From NCBI GenBank assembly GCA_963731035.1, contig CAVSUY010000021.1, forward strand, positions 1 to 64,000: 64,000 nt of DNA, written 5' to 3'. Both the position numbers and the translations under genes were made by a program. The DNA comes from JAANXG01 sp963731035 (lineage in GTDB: Bacteria > Pseudomonadota > Gammaproteobacteria > Arenicellales > JAANXG01). Shown here in pieces: positions 16,741 to 26,932 of the stretch (positions are counted from its first letter, which is position 1; the number at the start of each line of letters is the position of its first letter). Below the pieces are notes generated by a model. It saw only the letters and a program-made list of their open reading frames with translations, did no database searches and had not been told where the DNA came from.

Positions 16741-18234
16741 TCAGGAAGCGCCGCTTTCGGGACGCATGTGCGGAAACAGCAGAACGTCGCGAATCGAGGC
16801 ACAGTCCGCCAACAGCATCACCAGCCGGTCTATGCCGATGCCTTCACCGGCGGTTGGCGGCATGCCGTATTCGAGGGCCCGGATGTAATCGTGATCGAAG
16901 TGCATGGCCTCTTCGTCCCCGGCCTGCTTCTCGGCCACTTGGCTGTGGAAACGGCGGGCCTGGTCTTCCGAGTCGTTCAGCTCCGAGAAGCCATTGGCGA
17001 TCTCCCTGCCGGCGATGAACAACTCGAAGCGGTCCGTCACCGTCGGGTCGTCGTCGTTCACGCGCGACAGCGGCGACACTTCCACGGGGAACAAGGTCAC
17101 GAACGTTGGTTGGATCAGACGGTCCTCGACGGTCTTTTCGAATATTTCCATCAGCCACTTCCCTTCGCCCCAATGAGCCTGGGGCTCGATCCCAAGCGAA
17201 CAGCCGTATTCGGACAATCGTCGTAGATCCGGCATGTCGTTGGTCTGTAGCTCGGGGTTGAATTCCAGCACTGCCTCCTTGACCGCGATCCGCTTGAACG
17301 GTTCCCGAAAGCTGATCGTCGCCCCCTGACACTCGAGCGAATCCCGGCCCAACACTTCCTCCGCCAGCTCGCGCAGCAGGGTCTCGGTCAGGTCCATCAA
17401 CTCGGTGTAATCGGCGTAGGCCTGATAGAACTCGAGCATGGTGAATTCCGGATTGTGCTGGGTGCTGACTCCCTCGTTGCGGAAGTTGCGGTTGATCTCG
17501 AAGACTCTTTCGAAGCCGCCCACCACCAGACGCTTCAGAAACAGCTCCGGCGCCACCCGCAGGTACAGGTCCATGTCGAGGGCGTTGTGGTGGGTCACGA
17601 ACGGCCTGGCCACTGCTCCGCCCGGAATCACCTGCATCATCGGAGTCTCCACCTCGAGGAAATCACGCTCGGTAAAGAACCGCCGAATGGCCTGCACCGT
17701 CTGCGCCCGGAGTCGAAAGATCCGGCGCGCATCGGGATTGACGATCAGGTCGACGTATCGCCGCCGGTAACGCAGCTCGTGGTCGCTCATACCGTGAAAC
17801 TTCTCCGGCAGAGGGCGCAGCGACTTGGTCAGCAGCCGGAGATCTTCCGCCCGTACGCTGAGCTCGCCGGTACGGGTACGGAACAACTCTCCCGTCACGC
17901 CGATGATGTCCCCGATGTCCCATTTCTTGAACTGCTCGTTGTAGACGCCCTCGGCGAGGCTGTCTCGCTGCACGAAGGCCTGGATCTGGCCGCTGCGATC
18001 CTGGATATGCGCGAACGACGCTTTGCCCATGATCCGCCGGCTCATCATGCGTCCCGCTACGTTTACCGTAACGGGTGATTCGCCGAGCTTATCCGCATCC
18101 CAGTCGCCGTACCGCTCCAGGATTTCCGCTGCGAGGTGGGTGGGCCGGAAGTCATTGGGATACCCGAATCCCGCGCTTCGCAGCGCTTCCAGCTTCTCCC
18201 GCCGCTGCCTGATCTGTTCGTTCTCATCATTCAT
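16741..18234 (-). CDS. lysS: Lysyl-tRNA synthetase (class II)
   Basis: Charges tRNA-Lys. The 497-aa protein has an N-terminal OB-fold anticodon-binding domain (about 60-150) and a class II catalytic core with motif 2 (FRNEGVSTQHNPEFTMLEFY) and motif 3 (GMPPTAGEGIGIDRLVML). The length is that of bacterial LysRS (about 500 aa). It lies 24 bases upstream of lolC and 186 bases downstream of prfB on the same strand, the common prfB-lysS order. Confidence 0.96.
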   Translation of the reverse strand: MNDENEQIRQRREKLEALRSAGFGYPNDFRPTHLAAEILERYGDWDADKLGESPVTVNVAGRMMSRRIMGKASFAHIQDRSGQIQAFVQRDSLAEGVYNEQFKKWDIGDIIGVTGELFRTRTGELSVRAEDLRLLTKSLRPLPEKFHGMSDHELRYRRRYVDLIVNPDARRIFRLRAQTVQAIRRFFTERDFLEVETPMMQVIPGGAVARPFVTHHNALDMDLYLRVAPELFLKRLVVGGFERVFEINRNFRNEGVSTQHNPEFTMLEFYQAYADYTELMDLTETLLRELAEEVLGRDSLECQGATISFREPFKRIAVKEAVLEFNPELQTNDMPDLRRLSEYGCSLGIEPQAHWGEGKWLMEIFEKTVEDRLIQPTFVTLFPVEVSPLSRVNDDDPTVTDRFELFIAGREIANGFSELNDSEDQARRFHSQVAEKQAGDEEAMHFDHDYIRALEYGMPPTAGEGIGIDRLVMLLADCASIRDVLLFPHMRPESGAS

Positions 18235-18300
18235 TGTGTGATATTCAGGTCATAACCCGCAGGCTGTCAAAGCCATACCGCCGACATGGAACCTACGACT

Positions 18301-18321
18301 CCCTCTCCCCCTGGGAGAGGG
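18301..18321. repeat. REP-like hairpin between prfB and lysS
   Basis: CCCTCTCCC, CCT, GGGAGAGGG forms a perfect 9-bp stem followed by TTGGGGTGAG, the same repeat type as at 3868, 14168 and 23368. It lies in the 186-base gap between two co-oriented genes, where such repeats often stabilise mRNA ends. Confidence 0.75.
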
Positions 18322-18420
18322 TTGGGGTGAGCGGACACCGTCGGGGCCTGCAAGCGCCTGCGGCGTTTCGAAGCGGCACTCACGGGACAGCGCGGGGCAG
18401 GAGCCTTTTTCAACATTCGA

Positions 18421-19516
18421 CTACAGCCCGGCCTTCAGGCTGGCTTCGATGAATGAATCCAGGTTGCCGTCCAGAACACCCTGGGTATCCCCTACCTCCA
18501 CTGAGGTCCGGAGGTCCTTAATACGCGACTGGTCCAGCACGTACGAGCGGATCTGCTGGCCCCAGCCGATATCAGCCTTGGTGTCTTCCAAGGCCTGCTG
18601 CTCGGCCCGACGTTTCTGCATCTCGGCCTCGTATAGCCGGGCCTTCAGCATCTGCATGGCGGTCGCCCTGTTGCGGTGCTGAGAGCGGTCGTTCTGGCAC
18701 TGCACGACGATGCCGGTGGGCAGATGCGTAATGCGCACCGCCGAGTCCGTGCGGTTGACGTGCTGGCCGCCGGCGCCACTGGCCCGATAGGTGTCGACCC
18801 TGAGGTCCGCCGGGTTGATCTCCACCTCCACCTTGTCGTCGATTTCCGGATAGACATAGACCGAGGCGAACGACGTATGCCGCCGGTGACCCGAATCGAA
18901 TGGTGATTTCCTCACCAGCCTGTGAATGCCCGTTTCGGTGCGCAGGTAACCGAACGCATGCTCTCCGGAAACTTTGATGGTCGCGCTCTTGATGCCGGCG
19001 ACATCGCCCTCCGAGACCTCGACGATCTCGGATTGAAACTGTCTGTTCTCGCAGTAACGAAGGTACATGCGCAGGAGCATCTCCGCCCAGTCCTGAGCCT
19101 CGGTGCCACCGGATCCGGCCTGGATATCCATGAACGCATTGTTGGCGTCCATGGGTCCGGAGAACATCCGCTGGAATTCCAGCTCCCCGAGGCGTTCGTC
19201 CAGGGCGTGCAGGTCGCTTTCCACGGATCCCAGCAGATCCGGATCCTCCTCGTCGCGCGCCAGATCGATGAGCTCCCCCGCATCGTCGATGGAGCGATGG
19301 ATCTCCTCCAGGTTGCGTACGATCCGCACCAGCCGGGAGCGGCTCTGACCCAGCTCCTGGGCACGCTCCGGATCTTTCCAGATGTCGGGCTGCTCCAGCT
19401 GCCGCTCTACCTCCTCGAGCTGTTCCTTCTTGCCGTCGTAGTCAAAGATACCTCCTGAGAGTGGCCTCGCGCTCGCTCAGATCTTTGGCGGTCTCGACCA
19501 GGGCAGTGAACTCCAT
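18421..19516 (-). CDS. prfB: Peptide chain release factor 2 (programmed +1 frameshift)
   Basis: Recognises UGA and UAA stop codons. The first frame runs from ATG at 19516 for 24 codons to an in-frame TGA at 19444-19442, in the context AGG AGG TAT CTT TGA C, the canonical RF2 autoregulatory slip site with an internal Shine-Dalgarno-like AGGAGG. After a +1 shift the frame continues as DYDGKKEQ... to 18421, giving 364 aa (E. coli RF2 has 365). The second part carries the stop-recognition SPF tripeptide (RKSPFDSG) and the catalytic GGQ (SGAGGQHVNRT). Low RF2 favours the shift, so expression is self-regulated. Confidence 0.97.
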
Positions 19517-19696
19517 GGGTATGGCTCTCGAGTGTGGAAACTAAGGAGCGCGAGCATACCGAAGAAGCATGGCGGGTGAAAGTTCCCGCAACGCCGCAAT
19601 GGCGCCACCCGGCCCCACCGCGCAACGGGCCCCGGGCCAGCGCCTTCCCCGGCGCTTCGATCAGCACGCGGGGGTGGACTCGCTGAACTGCGACAA

Positions 19697-19705
19697 TGCT
19701 ACACT
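19697..19705 (+). promoter_or_regulatory. Candidate extended -10 upstream of pntA
   Basis: TGCTACACT forms an extended -10 (TGn followed by TACACT) about 90 bases before the pntA start. No good -35 is apparent at the right distance, which is usual for extended -10 promoters. The 276-base gap between divergent prfB and pntA must hold promoters in both directions; this is the best candidate on the plus strand. Confidence 0.35.
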
Positions 19706-19792
19706 TGCCCCTGGAAAAGACACGAAGAACTTCCGCCGCGGGCCTCCATGCGAATCAGTGCCGGCCAGGCGGACGTTGGGACTCCATAGACC

Positions 19793-21361
19793 ATGCGAAT
19801 CGGCGTACCTCGAGAGATATATCCCGACGAAAAGCGTGTCGCGACCACCCCGGCAGTGGTGGCGGACCTGCTGGCGCTCGGCTATGAGGTCGCCGTCGAG
19901 CAGGGCGCAGGCCAAGGCGCGAGCTTCCGGGACGAGGACTACCGGAAAGCGGGAGCGACAGTGGAGACCGACGTCCGCAAGCTGTGGAACGAATCCGACA
20001 TCATCCTCAAGATCAACGCCCCCGGCCACCACCCCGATCTCGACCTGGACGAGTCCGAGCTGTTGTCTCCCGGCAAGCTCCTCATCAGTCTCATCTGGCC
20101 GGCCCAGAACGAGACGCTGATGAAACGCCTGGCGGCGCGCGGCGCGACCGTCTGCGCCATGGACTCGGTGCCGCGTATCTCCAGGGCGCAGAAACTGGAC
20201 GTCTTGTCCTCCATGTCCAACGTCGCTGGGTATCGTGCGGTGATCGAGGCGGCCAACGCGTTCGGGCGTTTCTTCACCGGGCAGGTCACCGCCGCGGGCA
20301 AAGTCCCGCCCGCCAAGGTGCTGGTCATCGGCGCCGGAGTCGCCGGCTTGTCCGCCGTCGGCGCGGCCGGCTCCCTCGGGGCCGTGGTGCGGGCTTTCGA
20401 TACGCGCCCCGAGGTCAAGGAACAGGTGGAGAGCATGGGTGCCGAGTTCCTGCAGGTGGAAATCGAGGAGGAAGGTTCCGGAGCCGGAGGCTACGCCAAG
20501 GTGATGAGCGAGGAGTTCATCAAGGCGGAGATGGCGCTGTTCCAGGAACAGGCCGAGGAAGTGGACGTCATTGTCACCACCGCACTCATCCCCGGCAAGC
20601 CCGCACCCAAGCTCATTACCGCAACGATGGTGCAGAGCATGAAGCCGGGCAGCGTTATCGTCGACCTGGCCGCGGAGCAAGGCGGCAACTGCGAGTTGAC
20701 CGAGCCGGGCAAGGCCGTGGTCAAAGACGGCGTGACCATTATCGGCTATACCGACCTCGCCAGCCGGCTCGCCACCCAATCCAGCCAGCTGTACGCCACC
20801 AATCTCAGGCATCTGTTGACGGAGCTCACCCCCGAAAAGGACGGACGGCCGGTGGTGGACATGGAGGACGAGGTAATACGCGGCCTCACTGTAATCAAGG
20901 ACGGCGAGATCACCTGGCCGCCACCGGCCCCGAAGATCAGCGCGGCGCCGCCGTCGAAACCGAAACGCGCCCCGAAAACGGAGCGGTCGGCCGAGGAGAC
21001 TGCAGGAAGCCGCGCTCGATCGACGATCTGGACTGTGTTGCTGTTGGCCGCCGGGGCTGCGGCGATACTGGGCGTGGGCTCGGTGGCGCCGCCCGAGTTC
21101 ATGAATCACTTCACGGTCTTCATCCTGGCAATCTTTGTCGGCTACCAGGTGGTCTGGGCCGTGACCCCCGCGTTGCACACGCCCTTGATGAGCGTCACCA
21201 ATGCCATCAGCGGCATCATCGTCCTGGGTGCCCTGCTGCAAATCGGTTCCGGCGCCAGCCTGGTCGCCATACTCGCCGGTGTCGCCGTGCTGATCGCCGC
21301 CGTCAACGTCGTGGGCGGGTTCCTGGTAACCCAGCGCATGCTCAGGATGTTTCGGAAATAG
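19793..21361 (+). CDS. pntA: NAD(P) transhydrogenase subunit alpha
   Basis: Proton-translocating transhydrogenase subunit that, with PntB, reduces NADP+ with NADH using the proton-motive force. The 522-aa protein starts MRIGVPREIYPDEKRVATTP and carries the NAD-binding domain I with GAGVAGLSAVGAAGSLGA and the loop FDTRPEVKEQVESMGAEFL, a linker rich in Pro and Lys (about 370-405), then four hydrophobic segments. This is the fused E. coli-type PntA, not the split PntAA/PntAB form. pntB starts 11 bases after its stop. Confidence 0.95.
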   Translation: MRIGVPREIYPDEKRVATTPAVVADLLALGYEVAVEQGAGQGASFRDEDYRKAGATVETDVRKLWNESDIILKINAPGHHPDLDLDESELLSPGKLLISLIWPAQNETLMKRLAARGATVCAMDSVPRISRAQKLDVLSSMSNVAGYRAVIEAANAFGRFFTGQVTAAGKVPPAKVLVIGAGVAGLSAVGAAGSLGAVVRAFDTRPEVKEQVESMGAEFLQVEIEEEGSGAGGYAKVMSEEFIKAEMALFQEQAEEVDVIVTTALIPGKPAPKLITATMVQSMKPGSVIVDLAAEQGGNCELTEPGKAVVKDGVTIIGYTDLASRLATQSSQLYATNLRHLLTELTPEKDGRPVVDMEDEVIRGLTVIKDGEITWPPPAPKISAAPPSKPKRAPKTERSAEETAGSRARSTIWTVLLLAAGAAAILGVGSVAPPEFMNHFTVFILAIFVGYQVVWAVTPALHTPLMSVTNAISGIIVLGALLQIGSGASLVAILAGVAVLIAAVNVVGGFLVTQRMLRMFRK

Positions 21362-21372
21362 GCGGCGAGATC

Positions 21373-22761
21373 ATGGACCACGGCATCATAACCGCAGCTT
21401 ACATCCTCGCCGCCGTACTGTTCATATTCAGTCTCGGCGGCCTCAGCAACCAGGAAACCGCGCGCAGAGGCAACCTTTACGGCATCGCGGGCATGGCAAT
21501 CGCCATTGCCGCCACTATTGCCGGCGACGGGGTGAACGACTACGGGCTCGTAGTGACCTTGATGCTCCTGGGCGGCGCCGCGGGCGCCCTCGTGGCCATG
21601 AAGGTGCAGATGACCCAGATGCCGCAGCTCGTGGCCATGATGCACAGCTTCGTCGGCCTCGCGGCGGTGCTCATCGGCTTCGGCAACTACGCGGATCCGA
21701 GTCTGCACTTCGCCGGGGCGGAGAAAACCATCCACAACGTGGAGATCTACGTCGGCGTTCTGATCGGGGCAGTGACCTTCACCGGGTCGATAGTCGCCTT
21801 CGGAAAGCTGCAGGAGCTCCTGCCTTCGGCACCTTTGGCGCTGCCCGCCCGCCACCTCATGAACCTGGCGGGGGGCATTGTCTGCCTCTATCTCGGATAC
21901 CTGTTCGTCGGCGCCCCGGACATGGCCTACGGCGTGGTTCCCTTGATCGTGATGACCATAATCGCGCTGCTGTTCGGCATCCACATGGTGATGGCGATCG
22001 GCGGCGCCGACATGCCCGTCGTCATTTCAATGCTGAACAGCTACTCCGGCTGGGCCGCCGCGGCCGCCGGCTTCATGCTATCCAACGACCTGCTGATCGT
22101 CACCGGTGCCCTCGTGGGCTCCAGCGGCGCTATCCTGAGCTACATCATGTGCCGGGCGATGAATCGCAACTTCGTGCGCGTGATCCTGGGCGGATTCGGC
22201 GGCAGCAGCACGGGACCCGCCGCCGGGGCCGGCGGCGAGGCTCAATCCACCACCGCGGAGGAAGTGGCGGCGCTGTTGAGCGATGCCTCCGAGGTCGTGA
22301 TCACCCCCGGCTACGGCATGGCGGTGGCACGCGCGCAGCACGCGGTTTCACAGATCACAAGCCGGTTGCGCGATAAGGGCGTCAAGGTGCGCTTCGGCAT
22401 CCATCCCGTGGCCGGACGCATGCCGGGCCACATGAACGTGCTGCTGGCCGAGGCCAAGGTGCCGTACGACATCGTGTTGGAGATGGATGAGATCAACGAC
22501 GACTTCGACCACACCGACGTGGTCCTGGTGATCGGCGCCAACGACACCGTGAATCCCGCCGCCGAGGAGGAACCGGACAGCCCCATCGCCGGCATGCCCA
22601 TCCTGGAGGTATACAAGGCCAGGAACGTCATCGTGCTTAAACGCTCCATGGCATCCGGCTACGCGGGGGTCGACAATCCCCTGTTCTACCGGGACAACAC
22701 CCGCATGCTGTTCGGCGACGCCAGGGAGAGCGTCGAAGCCATTCTCGCCGCCCTGAAATAA
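21373..22761 (+). CDS. pntB: NAD(P) transhydrogenase subunit beta
   Basis: Membrane domain plus NADP(H)-binding domain III of the transhydrogenase; 462 aa starting MDHGIITAAYILAA. It has about nine transmembrane helices up to residue about 260, then domain III with GYGMAVARAQHAV, VRFGIHPVAGRMPGHMNVLL, GANDTVNPAA and KRSMASGYAGVDNP. A much longer open frame reads into this gene from inside pntA, but its first part is out of frame with pntA and is not coding. Downstream is an 800-base repeat region, so the operon is pntAB only. Confidence 0.96.
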   Translation: MDHGIITAAYILAAVLFIFSLGGLSNQETARRGNLYGIAGMAIAIAATIAGDGVNDYGLVVTLMLLGGAAGALVAMKVQMTQMPQLVAMMHSFVGLAAVLIGFGNYADPSLHFAGAEKTIHNVEIYVGVLIGAVTFTGSIVAFGKLQELLPSAPLALPARHLMNLAGGIVCLYLGYLFVGAPDMAYGVVPLIVMTIIALLFGIHMVMAIGGADMPVVISMLNSYSGWAAAAAGFMLSNDLLIVTGALVGSSGAILSYIMCRAMNRNFVRVILGGFGGSSTGPAAGAGGEAQSTTAEEVAALLSDASEVVITPGYGMAVARAQHAVSQITSRLRDKGVKVRFGIHPVAGRMPGHMNVLLAEAKVPYDIVLEMDEINDDFDHTDVVLVIGANDTVNPAAEEEPDSPIAGMPILEVYKARNVIVLKRSMASGYAGVDNPLFYRDNTRMLFGDARESVEAILAALK

Positions 22762-22821
22762 CCCTCGTAATACCTGCAGGTCGGTGGCATCTCGCTCCTG
22801 GCGATCTGCCACACTTCCTGA

Positions 22822-22867
22822 CCTCCATGGATGGAGGAAATGCTGGGATTGCCTGGAGCAATCCCAG
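22822..22867. terminator. Two perfect hairpins after pntB
   Basis: CCTCCAT-GG-ATGGAGG (22822-22837) and CTGGGATTGC-CTGGA-GCAATCCCAG (22843-22867, 10-bp perfect stem) lie 60-105 bases after the pntB stop. There is no T-run after either, so they may be mRNA 3'-end stabilisers or repeats rather than intrinsic terminators. Confidence 0.45.
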
Positions 22868-22882
22868 TGCACATCCCTGTAG

Positions 22883-22900
22883 GTCGGGATTTATCCCGAC
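22883..22900. repeat. REP-like palindrome GTCGGGAT-TT-ATCCCGAC
   Basis: A perfect 8-bp inverted repeat with a TT centre, preceded by TGTAG and followed by AATC. This form resembles dispersed repeats seen in other gammaproteobacteria (recalled, not searched). Only one copy is present in the window. Confidence 0.55.
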
Positions 22901-22995
22901 AATCGATGTTGGGCTGCGGTCGTGGGATTTGAGTATTTCTTGTGTGGGGTGTCGCTGTCAGTTGGGGGTGTTCAGATTCTTGGCGGGAGTGCCGG

Positions 22996-23104
22996 GCATG
23001 AACCGGGGAAGGATTTCAGCGGGACGCCGCAAGTACCTCCCTGTAGGCTCGCCTCCGGCATCCTTGCCTCCAGACGCCCGCTGAAACCCTTCCCCGGCTC
23101 ATGC
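22996..23104 (-). repeat. Long palindromic element, copy 3
   Basis: Arms 22996-23023 and 23077-23104 (outer end GCATGAACCGGGG) pair over 28 bp with two mismatches and enclose a 53-bp core at 23024-23076, in minus orientation. Compared with copy 2, arm positions 15 and 19 are changed on both sides so that pairing is kept. Confidence 0.88.
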
Positions 23105-23183
23105 CTTTACGCCCATCCCTTCGTTTGGGAGGGGGGAATCCCTGACACATCCGTGGTGCTTCTCGAAGGGGGACGCCGCTTGG

Positions 23184-23293
23184 GCATGGGTTGGGGGAGG
23201 TTTTCGCCGACCGTCTGGAGGCAAGGATGCCGGAGGCGAGCGTACAAGGATGTATTTACAGCGTGTCGGCGAAGGCCTCCGGCCAACCCATGC
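23184..23293 (+). repeat. Long palindromic element, copy 4
   Basis: Arms begin GCATGGGTTGGGGG and end CCAACCCATGC, imperfect because the 3' arm reads GGCCTCCGGCC. The 53-bp core at 23212-23264 is in plus orientation (CGTCTGGAGGCAAGGATGCC...). With copy 3 it forms the same divergent pair as copies 1 and 2, inverted as a block of about 450 bases. Confidence 0.87.
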
Positions 23294-23367
23294 TGGCCGT
23301 GGTCCTGTCAACTAACGACCAGGCACCAGCACAGCACCATTCCGAACGCCGTTTGCCCTCACCCTAA

Positions 23368-23391
23368 CCCTCTCCCGCAAGCGGGAGAGGG
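23368..23391. repeat. REP-like hairpin
   Basis: CCCTCTCCCGC-AA-GCGGGAGAGGG is a perfect 11-bp stem preceded by CCCTCACCCTAA. It forms the outer edge of the duplicated block and is the inverted counterpart of 14168-14192. Confidence 0.78.
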
Positions 23392-23567
23392 GATTGTTTC
23401 ACCTTGGCCCTCTCCCTGAGGAGTAGGGGACTCTTCGTTTGAAGACGATTGTGCGCAGCAACGCACCAAAGACCTCTCGGTTACCGGATTCGCGCTGCCG
23501 CCTCCATCCCTGGAGTCGTTCCGCACGCGGGAGAGGGAATATTCTGGTCGGGGACAGTGCGGTACTG
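23392..23567. other. Non-coding stretch before the sucD stop codon
   Basis: About 175 bases with a degenerate copy of the CCTCCATCCCTGGA motif (near 23502; also near 14750) and GCGGGAGAGGGAATATTC. No gene or confident regulatory site is seen. Confidence 0.5.
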
Positions 23568-24446
<879 letters not shown>

Positions 24447-24447
24447 A

Positions 24448-25611
24448 TCAGCCCCTCGCCGCCGCAACCGCCTTCTCGGCGGCGTCCGCCATGGTGGTGG
24501 CGGAGATAATGGTAATTCCGGAATTGGCAATGATCTCCCGGCCCTGATTCACATTCGTGCCCTCCAGCCTCACCACCAGCGGTACACCCAGCTCCACCAC
24601 CTTGGCCGCGTTCACCAGCCCCTCGGCGATGATATCGCAGCGCATGATGCCCCCGAATATGTTGACCAGGATCGCCTTGAGGTGCGGGTTGCGCATCATG
24701 ATCTTGAAGGCCTCGGTCACCTGCTCGGTCGTTGCCCCGCCGCCGACGTCCAGGAAGTTGGCCGGCGACGACCCGTACAGCTTGATGATATCCATGGTCG
24801 CCATCGCCAGCCCGGCGCCATTGACCAGACAGCCGATGTCTCCATCCAGGGCGATGTAGTTCAGGTCGAACTTCGATGCGTCGATCTCGTTCGGGTCTTC
24901 TTCGTCGAGGTCGCGCATCTCCTTCCACTCCGGGTGCCGGAACGCTGCGTTGTCGTCGAAATTGATCTTCGCATCGAGGGCCAGGACCCGGTCATCCCTG
25001 GTGACGATCAGCGGATTGATCTCGGCCAGCGATGCGTCCGAATCCCAGTACGCGTGGTACAGGGCCGTGAAGAATTCCACCGCGCGGTCACGGCACGTTT
25101 CCGGTATCCCGATTTTCCGGGCCAGATCCGCCGCCGCACCGGGGTCGAGACCTTCGATCGGGTGGATCGCCACCTTGTGGATCTTCTCGGGGGATTCGGC
25201 GGCCACCTGCTCGATCTCGGTCCCCCCTTCGGAGCTTGCCATCATGGTGACCCGCTGGGTCGAGCGGTCCACAACCAGTCCCACGTACAACTCGGAATCG
25301 ATGTCGGCGCCCTCTTCCACCAGAAGCCGCTTGACCTCCTTGCCCTCCGGTCCAGTCTGATGGGTCACCAGTTGCATGCCGAGAATCTCGCTCGCAGCCT
25401 TCCTCACCTCGTCCATGGACTTGGCGACCTTGACGCCGCCGCCCTTGCCGCGGCCCCCGGCGTGGATCTGGGCCTTGACCACCCAGATGTCGCCGCCGAG
25501 CTTCTCCGCCGCGGCCACCGCCTCGTCCACGGAAAAGCATGGAACCCCCGCAGGCGTCGCGACGCCGTACTTCCTCAACAGTTCTTTTCCCTGGTACTCA
25601 TGGATCTTCAT
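24448..25611 (-). CDS. sucC: Succinyl-CoA synthetase (ligase) beta subunit
   Basis: ATP-grasp subunit (387 aa) that binds nucleotide and succinate. The N-terminus MKIHEYQGKELLRKYGVATP is diagnostic, followed by VKAQIHAGGRGKGGGVKV and the C-terminal GGGATTEQVTEAF, NIFGGIMRCDIIAEG and LVVRLEGTNV blocks. Length matches E. coli SucC (388 aa). It forms an operon with sucD; the malic enzyme gene ends 46 bases upstream on the same strand, so one transcript may join the three. Confidence 0.97.
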   Translation of the reverse strand: MKIHEYQGKELLRKYGVATPAGVPCFSVDEAVAAAEKLGGDIWVVKAQIHAGGRGKGGGVKVAKSMDEVRKAASEILGMQLVTHQTGPEGKEVKRLLVEEGADIDSELYVGLVVDRSTQRVTMMASSEGGTEIEQVAAESPEKIHKVAIHPIEGLDPGAAADLARKIGIPETCRDRAVEFFTALYHAYWDSDASLAEINPLIVTRDDRVLALDAKINFDDNAAFRHPEWKEMRDLDEEDPNEIDASKFDLNYIALDGDIGCLVNGAGLAMATMDIIKLYGSSPANFLDVGGGATTEQVTEAFKIMMRNPHLKAILVNIFGGIMRCDIIAEGLVNAAKVVELGVPLVVRLEGTNVNQGREIIANSGITIISATTMADAAEKAVAAARG

Positions 25612-25657
25612 GTAAAACCCCTGATGGAATTGTCTGGTTTATTGACTCGCCGAATTG

Positions 25658-26932
25658 TCAGAGTTTCAGTCGATGCCGGGACGCGATTCTCGCGGCCTCC
25701 TCCCCGGATCCGTCCCGCGCTTCCGCGGACCGCCGCGCCCGCGCCACTTCGGCCACCCTTTGGGGAATCCTCTCTATCAATCTCGGGTCGAATTGCTTCG
25801 GCAGTATGTAGTCGGGCCCGAACTCCATGGCGTCCGCCCCGTATGCTTCAAGGACCTCCTGAGGCACGGATTCCTTTGCCAGATCCGCCAGCGCGAACAC
25901 CACGGCAGTTAGAATGTTCTGATCAATTTGCCGTATCCTGGCATCCAACGCACCGCGAAATAGAAACGGGAAGCACAAGGCGTTGTTTACCTGGTTCGGA
26001 TAGTCGGAGCGCCCGGTGGCCATAATGATGTCCGGCCGGATGGCCTTGGCCACCGCAGGCATGATTTCCGGAACGGGATTGGACAACGCGAACACGATCG
26101 CCCGGTCCGACATCACGTTCAACATCTCCGGCGTGACCAGGCCCGGACCCGAAACACCTATGAACACATCCGCGTCCACCATGGCCTCGGACAACGTTCG
26201 TTTAGGCGTGTCGTTGGCGTAGGCCTGTTTGTAAATGTTGATGTCCGTCCGCCCGGTGTGGACGACGCCTTTTCGGTCCACCAGGGTGATTTGCTTACGA
26301 CCGGCACCCAGTGCGATCAGTACGCGAGTGGTGGAAATGCCGGCCGCTCCGGCGCCCAGGATGACGATCTGGACGTCCTGCAGGCGCTTGCCCTGCAGTT
26401 CCAGGGCATTCAGCAGCCCCGCGCAGGCTATGACAGCGGTCCCATGCTGGTCGTCATGGAATACCGGAATATTCAGCCGCTCCCGTAGACGTTCCTCCAC
26501 CACGAAGCAGCGGGGCGCGGCGATATCTTCGAGGTTGATGCCGCCAAAGGTCGGGGCGATATTCACCACCGTTTCGATGAAGGCCTCGGTACTGGGTGCG
26601 GTGATCTCCAGGTCGAACACGTCGATGTCGGCGAAGCGCTTGAACAGTATCGCCTTCCCTTCCATGACCGGCTTCCCCGCCAGCGCGCCGACGTTCCCGA
26701 GGCCGAGGACGGCGCTGCCGTCGGTTACCACCGCGACCAGATTGCCCTTGTTGGTGTAGCGATACGCGTCTTCAGGGTCCCTGGCGATTTCCTCCACCGG
26801 CGCGGCAACACCCGGTGTGTAGGCGAGGGACAGGTCCTGTGAGGTAGCGAACGGTTTCGTGGGCTGGACCGAGACCTTTCCGGGCTTGGGGAACTCGTGA
26901 TATTCGAGCGCTCTGGCCCTATCGTCCGCCAT
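25658..26932 (-). CDS. Malic enzyme (MaeB-like, without phosphotransacetylase domain)
   Basis: Oxidatively decarboxylates malate to pyruvate, probably with NADP+. The 424-aa protein has the malic N-terminal domain (SLAYTPGVAAPVEEIA; TDGSAVLGLGNVG) with catalytic-region FHDDQHGTAVI, and the NAD(P)-binding domain with ILGAGAAGIST (GxGxxG). MaeB of E. coli is about 760 aa with a C-terminal Pta-like domain; here the protein ends right after the NAD-binding domain with a charged tail, so it is the short form. The cofactor is inferred from family. Co-orientation with sucCD suggests a C4-metabolism unit. Confidence 0.93.
   Translation of the reverse strand: MADDRARALEYHEFPKPGKVSVQPTKPFATSQDLSLAYTPGVAAPVEEIARDPEDAYRYTNKGNLVAVVTDGSAVLGLGNVGALAGKPVMEGKAILFKRFADIDVFDLEITAPSTEAFIETVVNIAPTFGGINLEDIAAPRCFVVEERLRERLNIPVFHDDQHGTAVIACAGLLNALELQGKRLQDVQIVILGAGAAGISTTRVLIALGAGRKQITLVDRKGVVHTGRTDINIYKQAYANDTPKRTLSEAMVDADVFIGVSGPGLVTPEMLNVMSDRAIVFALSNPVPEIMPAVAKAIRPDIIMATGRSDYPNQVNNALCFPFLFRGALDARIRQIDQNILTAVVFALADLAKESVPQEVLEAYGADAMEFGPDYILPKQFDPRLIERIPQRVAEVARARRSAEARDGSGEEAARIASRHRLKL

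Noticed and set aside
19984..21372. Open frame extending pntB 463 codons upstream through pntA
   Set aside because: It is out of frame with the well-conserved PntA and has low-complexity Arg/Gly content; pntB begins cleanly at 21373.
24447..24530. N-terminal extension of sucD (28 residues)
   Set aside because: Pro/Arg-rich and overlapping the sucC 3' end; the conserved SucD N-terminus starts at 24446.
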